From the NCBI GenBank assembly GCA_963932465.1, contig OZ010786.1, positions 272,088,411 to 272,152,410 of the forward strand: 64,000 nt of DNA, in the 5' to 3' direction. Within the stretch, counting starts at the first letter, position 1; each line of letters opens with the position of its first letter. Below are positions 61,102-64,000 of this stretch, in pieces. The notes under the pieces are model-generated. The model was not told where the DNA came from, did not search any database, and saw only the letters and a program-made list of their open reading frames with translations. The translations under genes and the position numbers were made by a program. The DNA is from Maratus speciosus. Lineage: Eukaryota > Arthropoda > Arachnida > Araneae > Salticidae.

Positions 61102-61811
61102 GGGGGTTCCCCCCGTGTGATGGGTTCGCTCCAAATGGCGCACGAGTGGCGTTGCGAAAAATGCCAGGATGGAAGCAAGAGCAGAGCAATTCGAGGAAGG
61201 AATGCTCTATTGACCAGACATTGCAGATTGATGATAAGTTTAGGTTTTAACCGTACTTGAAACTTTAAACGCGTTCTTATCAAAACGTTGTTTTTGAAAC
61301 TTTCCTCCATCATATCTCGAGAAAGGTTCGACCGATTCACTTGAAATTTACAGAGTAGACTCAGCATATGTAGATGCATGGAGTAAACTAGGATCGTCTG
61401 ATAAATTCCGAATATGTCTATTTTTTTTTTCGTAATGAAAAAAAAAATGTAATTTCAACTTTTTTTTTTCTGAAGCCTGCCAAAAATCCAATTAACAATA
61501 TTTTCAAATGATTCTAGTTTATTCGATGCATTTAGGCTTACTGATTAAAACGCCATTTGTTTTTTTTTCCTTTAGATAAGCCAATCAGCCGAAATCGTGG
61601 AGGAAGTGAGAGTCCTTTTTTTGGTCGCAGGTGTCTTCAGAGTGGTGTAACTTACGTTCTAATAAAGATTTTTACTTGAAATTTGTTTTACATATTCTTG
61701 AAATAGCAATAAATGTACAATAAAAAACTCAAAGTTCTATTTTTTTCGTTTGTCGTTAAAAATTTTTCCAAAAAATGCTTAAAATACAGGCCGTCACACG
61801 GAGGAACTGCC
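61102..61811. mobile_element. TTAA-flanked TIR element, second type
   Basis: The left end GGGGGTTCCCCCCGTGTGAT and the inverse of the right end (GGCAGTTCCTCCGTGTGACG) are matched, with TTAA on both sides (61098-101 and 61812-15). 710 bp. Open frames inside on the minus strand (61098-61379 and 61688-61882) match no transposase that I know. Like 52123-52876 it begins with G's after TTAA, so both may be moved by the same kind of enzyme (Kolobok or piggyBac type). Confidence 0.75.
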
Positions 61812-62090
61812 TTAATCCAAAAGCCACTAATAATTGCCCAATAAATGCCAAATATGTGTACAGGTATTTTTAACAAAGACAAAGGAAAGAGCTAGGTGTT
61901 TAAAGAACAAAAAATCTCGGAACAAATGGATTCTATGTCAGGAACCGGTGACATCGATTTTTTTTTTATGTAAATCGATTGTAAAAAGTCATACGAACAA
62001 AATGAGCTAGGTAAGACTAGGTTTGACAAGCCGAATGTATGTTTAAGTCAATTAAAAATTTGAAGTAAATAAAAATTTCTGTGGAAATAT

Positions 62091-62733
62091 AAATCACCAA
62101 AAATAAACGTTTGATCACACAATAAAATGTATAAGGTAATGTGAATAAAACCAAACGTATACGTTTCGTGTGTTCCAGGACTCACATTATCAGTGTATAA
62201 AGTCTATTTATAAAAACAATATCCTTCCAACTACATGCACGGTGGATACACAAATGTCAGACAACAACACCGAAAGACCATCAATTTCCAAAAGCCAATG
62301 AAATCAAAGCGAAGTAAAATATCGTGCCACAACAAATCCACCCAGAAAGTTGAGATGTAAGGTACACTAGGCAAATCATTAACCAAAGAGTTTTTAAATC
62401 TATGGATCTGACCAGCTTAAAAAAAGTCTAAATCTAGAGAAGTAATGCATTTATTGATAATGGTAGATAAGTCAAAATTGAAATTATGTCCCTCCTCCTA
62501 ACAATGGGAATCCTCTATTGCTTCCCATTGCTGGGGGGGGGGGAGGAGAGAGACATAATTTCAGTTTTGAGTCAGCTACCATTATCAATGTTTATATTGT
62601 GGGGATATTGTTTGTATAAATAGATTTTATACACGGATGATGTGAGTCCTGGAACTCACGAAGCCTATACGTCTGGTTTTATTCACATTACCTTATACAT
62701 TTTATTGTGTGTTTAAACGTTGATTTTTGGTCA
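62091..62733. mobile_element. Nested palindrome, about 640 bp
   Basis: Outer arms of about 135 bp (62091-62225 and 62598-62733) share cacacaataaaatgtataag and the inverse. Inner arms (about 62445-62510 and 62515-62585) are mirrored around attgcttcccattgctgggg. The outer arm carries a cgaa-rich block (cacgaagcctatacgtctgg) that recalls PLE 3' tails. No coding part was recognised. Confidence 0.7.
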
Positions 62734-63029
62734 TTTAATTAATTATTATTAAAAAGCTATAATTTTTGACCGTTATCGAGGATATTTATCACTCTTAGAG
62801 CATTTTACTTAAAAATTTTCACTCTTTCAGAAAAACTTGGTATGATAACTTTTATTCTGCCAGAAAAGCCTGTCACACCTATTTTAAGGGGGCGGCCGGT
62901 GATAAAATTTTACCCTTATTTTTACAGGTAGTGTTTTTATTTGGTCAAGTGTTTTCAAAGGCATATGGGAAAGTTTGACTGACGTACGGCCGACTGCTTC
63001 GCGAATTCCGTTGGTGTTCTAATAAAGTA

Positions 63030-63533
63030 CAGTAAATTCTGTCTAAGGCGGACTCTGTGTAAGCCGGAAATCTGTCTACCCCGGAAAATTTTTAAAGTCC
63101 CGGTGAACCCATAGAAAATAACATTAATTCTTGCTGCATAATCCGGAATCTGCCTAACGCGAAACGGAAAGTGTTTTAAACTCCCACCGAAACCAAAATT
63201 TTGCATAAGGCGGAAAATAGGATATTTTAAAAATGAAAGGCATTTCGTTTATGAAACTTAAAAACTGATATATATATTCGTCAAATACTCAATGTCGAGC
63301 ATAAAAATTAAATTCCGTAATACTTTAAAGAGTTAATTCAAAGGAACAGAAACTGTTTAAATTTTAAGAAATTCTTGCTTATGCCATTTTTTCCTAATGC
63401 ATTTAAAAGTTATTATTACTAGTTGAGTGCACAAGCACATTTATGAAAATATGTTGTCTACAATATATTATGCTTTAAGGTTGAACTCAAATTCAAAGTG
63501 ATGACTTTCTGTCTCATTCCCGAAGTTATTATT

Positions 63534-63575
<42 letters not shown>

Positions 63576-63917
63576 TATGTGTGTGTGTAAGCTTCAAATT
63601 TGTAGGTATTACAGCGGTACTAAGAAATTGAATAGCGTTTCTCATTTATTTATAAAGACAAAGGATCTTCCAGAATTTCAGTTTTCGACAGATTTTCGAG
63701 TCAGGACAATCAGTGAAAGATCGTGATGAAGAATCGAATGAAAGATTGCGAGCAATTCATTATAACTCAAGATCCAGTCTTTTTATCGAAAACATAAAAC
63801 GCTATTCGACATATGCTTCATTCCAATAATTTACACTCCTTTGCATAAGCCGGAATATTGTCTACCACGGAAAATTTTTTCAGTCCCTACCGATTCCGCC
63901 TTAGACAGAGTTTACTG
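63030..63917. mobile_element. Pogo-like TIR element with long T run
   Basis: The left end CAGTAAATTCTGTCTAAGGC and the inverse of the right end (CAGTAAACTCTGTCTAAGGC) differ at one base, and TA lies on both sides (63028-29 and 63918-19). Blocks such as taagccgga and taccccggaaaatttt follow at both ends. A run of 39 T lies at 63536-63574, followed by (TG)n. 888 bp. The minus-strand open frame 62955-63206 crosses its border and is not a gene. Confidence 0.85.
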
Positions 63918-64000
63918 TATTTCATACAAAGTTTTTCTGAAAGAGCCCAAAATTTTCTAAAAAATGCTCTAAGAGAGATCAATATCCGTGATAACGGTAA

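Overview
This 64 kb window is AT-rich, non-coding animal DNA built almost entirely of interspersed repeats. I found no intact host gene, no spliced gene model, no rRNA and no functional tRNA. The repeat mix suggests an invertebrate, most likely an arthropod: Penelope-like retroelements (PLEs), Helitron-type elements, pogo-, Tc1- and mariner-like short elements with TA target duplications, TTAA-flanked elements, a hAT-like element and a tRNA-derived SINE. A PLE with its nuclease in front of the reverse transcriptase (Naiad type) is compatible with a spider, where such elements are known to be abundant, but this cannot fix the taxon.

Layout. 1-3.5 kb: diverged repeat DNA cut by a Helitron-like non-autonomous element. 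3.6-5.1 kb: two inverted Tc1 transposase remnants. 6.0-6.7 kb: a foldback. 6.7-9.0 kb: a nearly full-length but broken Naiad-type PLE. 10.7-13.3 kb: TA microsatellites around a second, partial PLE with inverted ends. 14.5-23.4 kb: two copies of a mariner-like foldback, a 0.9 kb palindrome, a head-to-head pair of ordinary PLE fragments (nuclease after the reverse transcriptase) and a pogo-like element. 26.9-31.8 kb: a 52-bp perfect hairpin, nested Helitron-like elements, a palindrome and a TIR element. 34.0-42.0 kb: a SINE, a 3.5 kb Helitron with about nine 300-bp internal repeats, a pogo-like element, another Helitron-like copy and a TTAA element. 44.6-52.9 kb: a hAT-like element, a pogo-like element, a tandem array with a period near 275 bp and a second TTAA element. 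54.3-57.3 kb: a broken Helitron helicase gene split by a Helitron-like insertion. 58.2-63.9 kb: more TIR elements and a palindrome.

The most informative items are the Naiad-type PLE, the presence of both PLE domain orders in one window, and a four-copy Helitron-like family. That family's termini can be read because one copy sits inside a recognisable helicase gene and another sits in a repeat whose paralogue lacks it. All alignments were made by eye, so arm boundaries are good to a few to about 20 bases unless stated otherwise.
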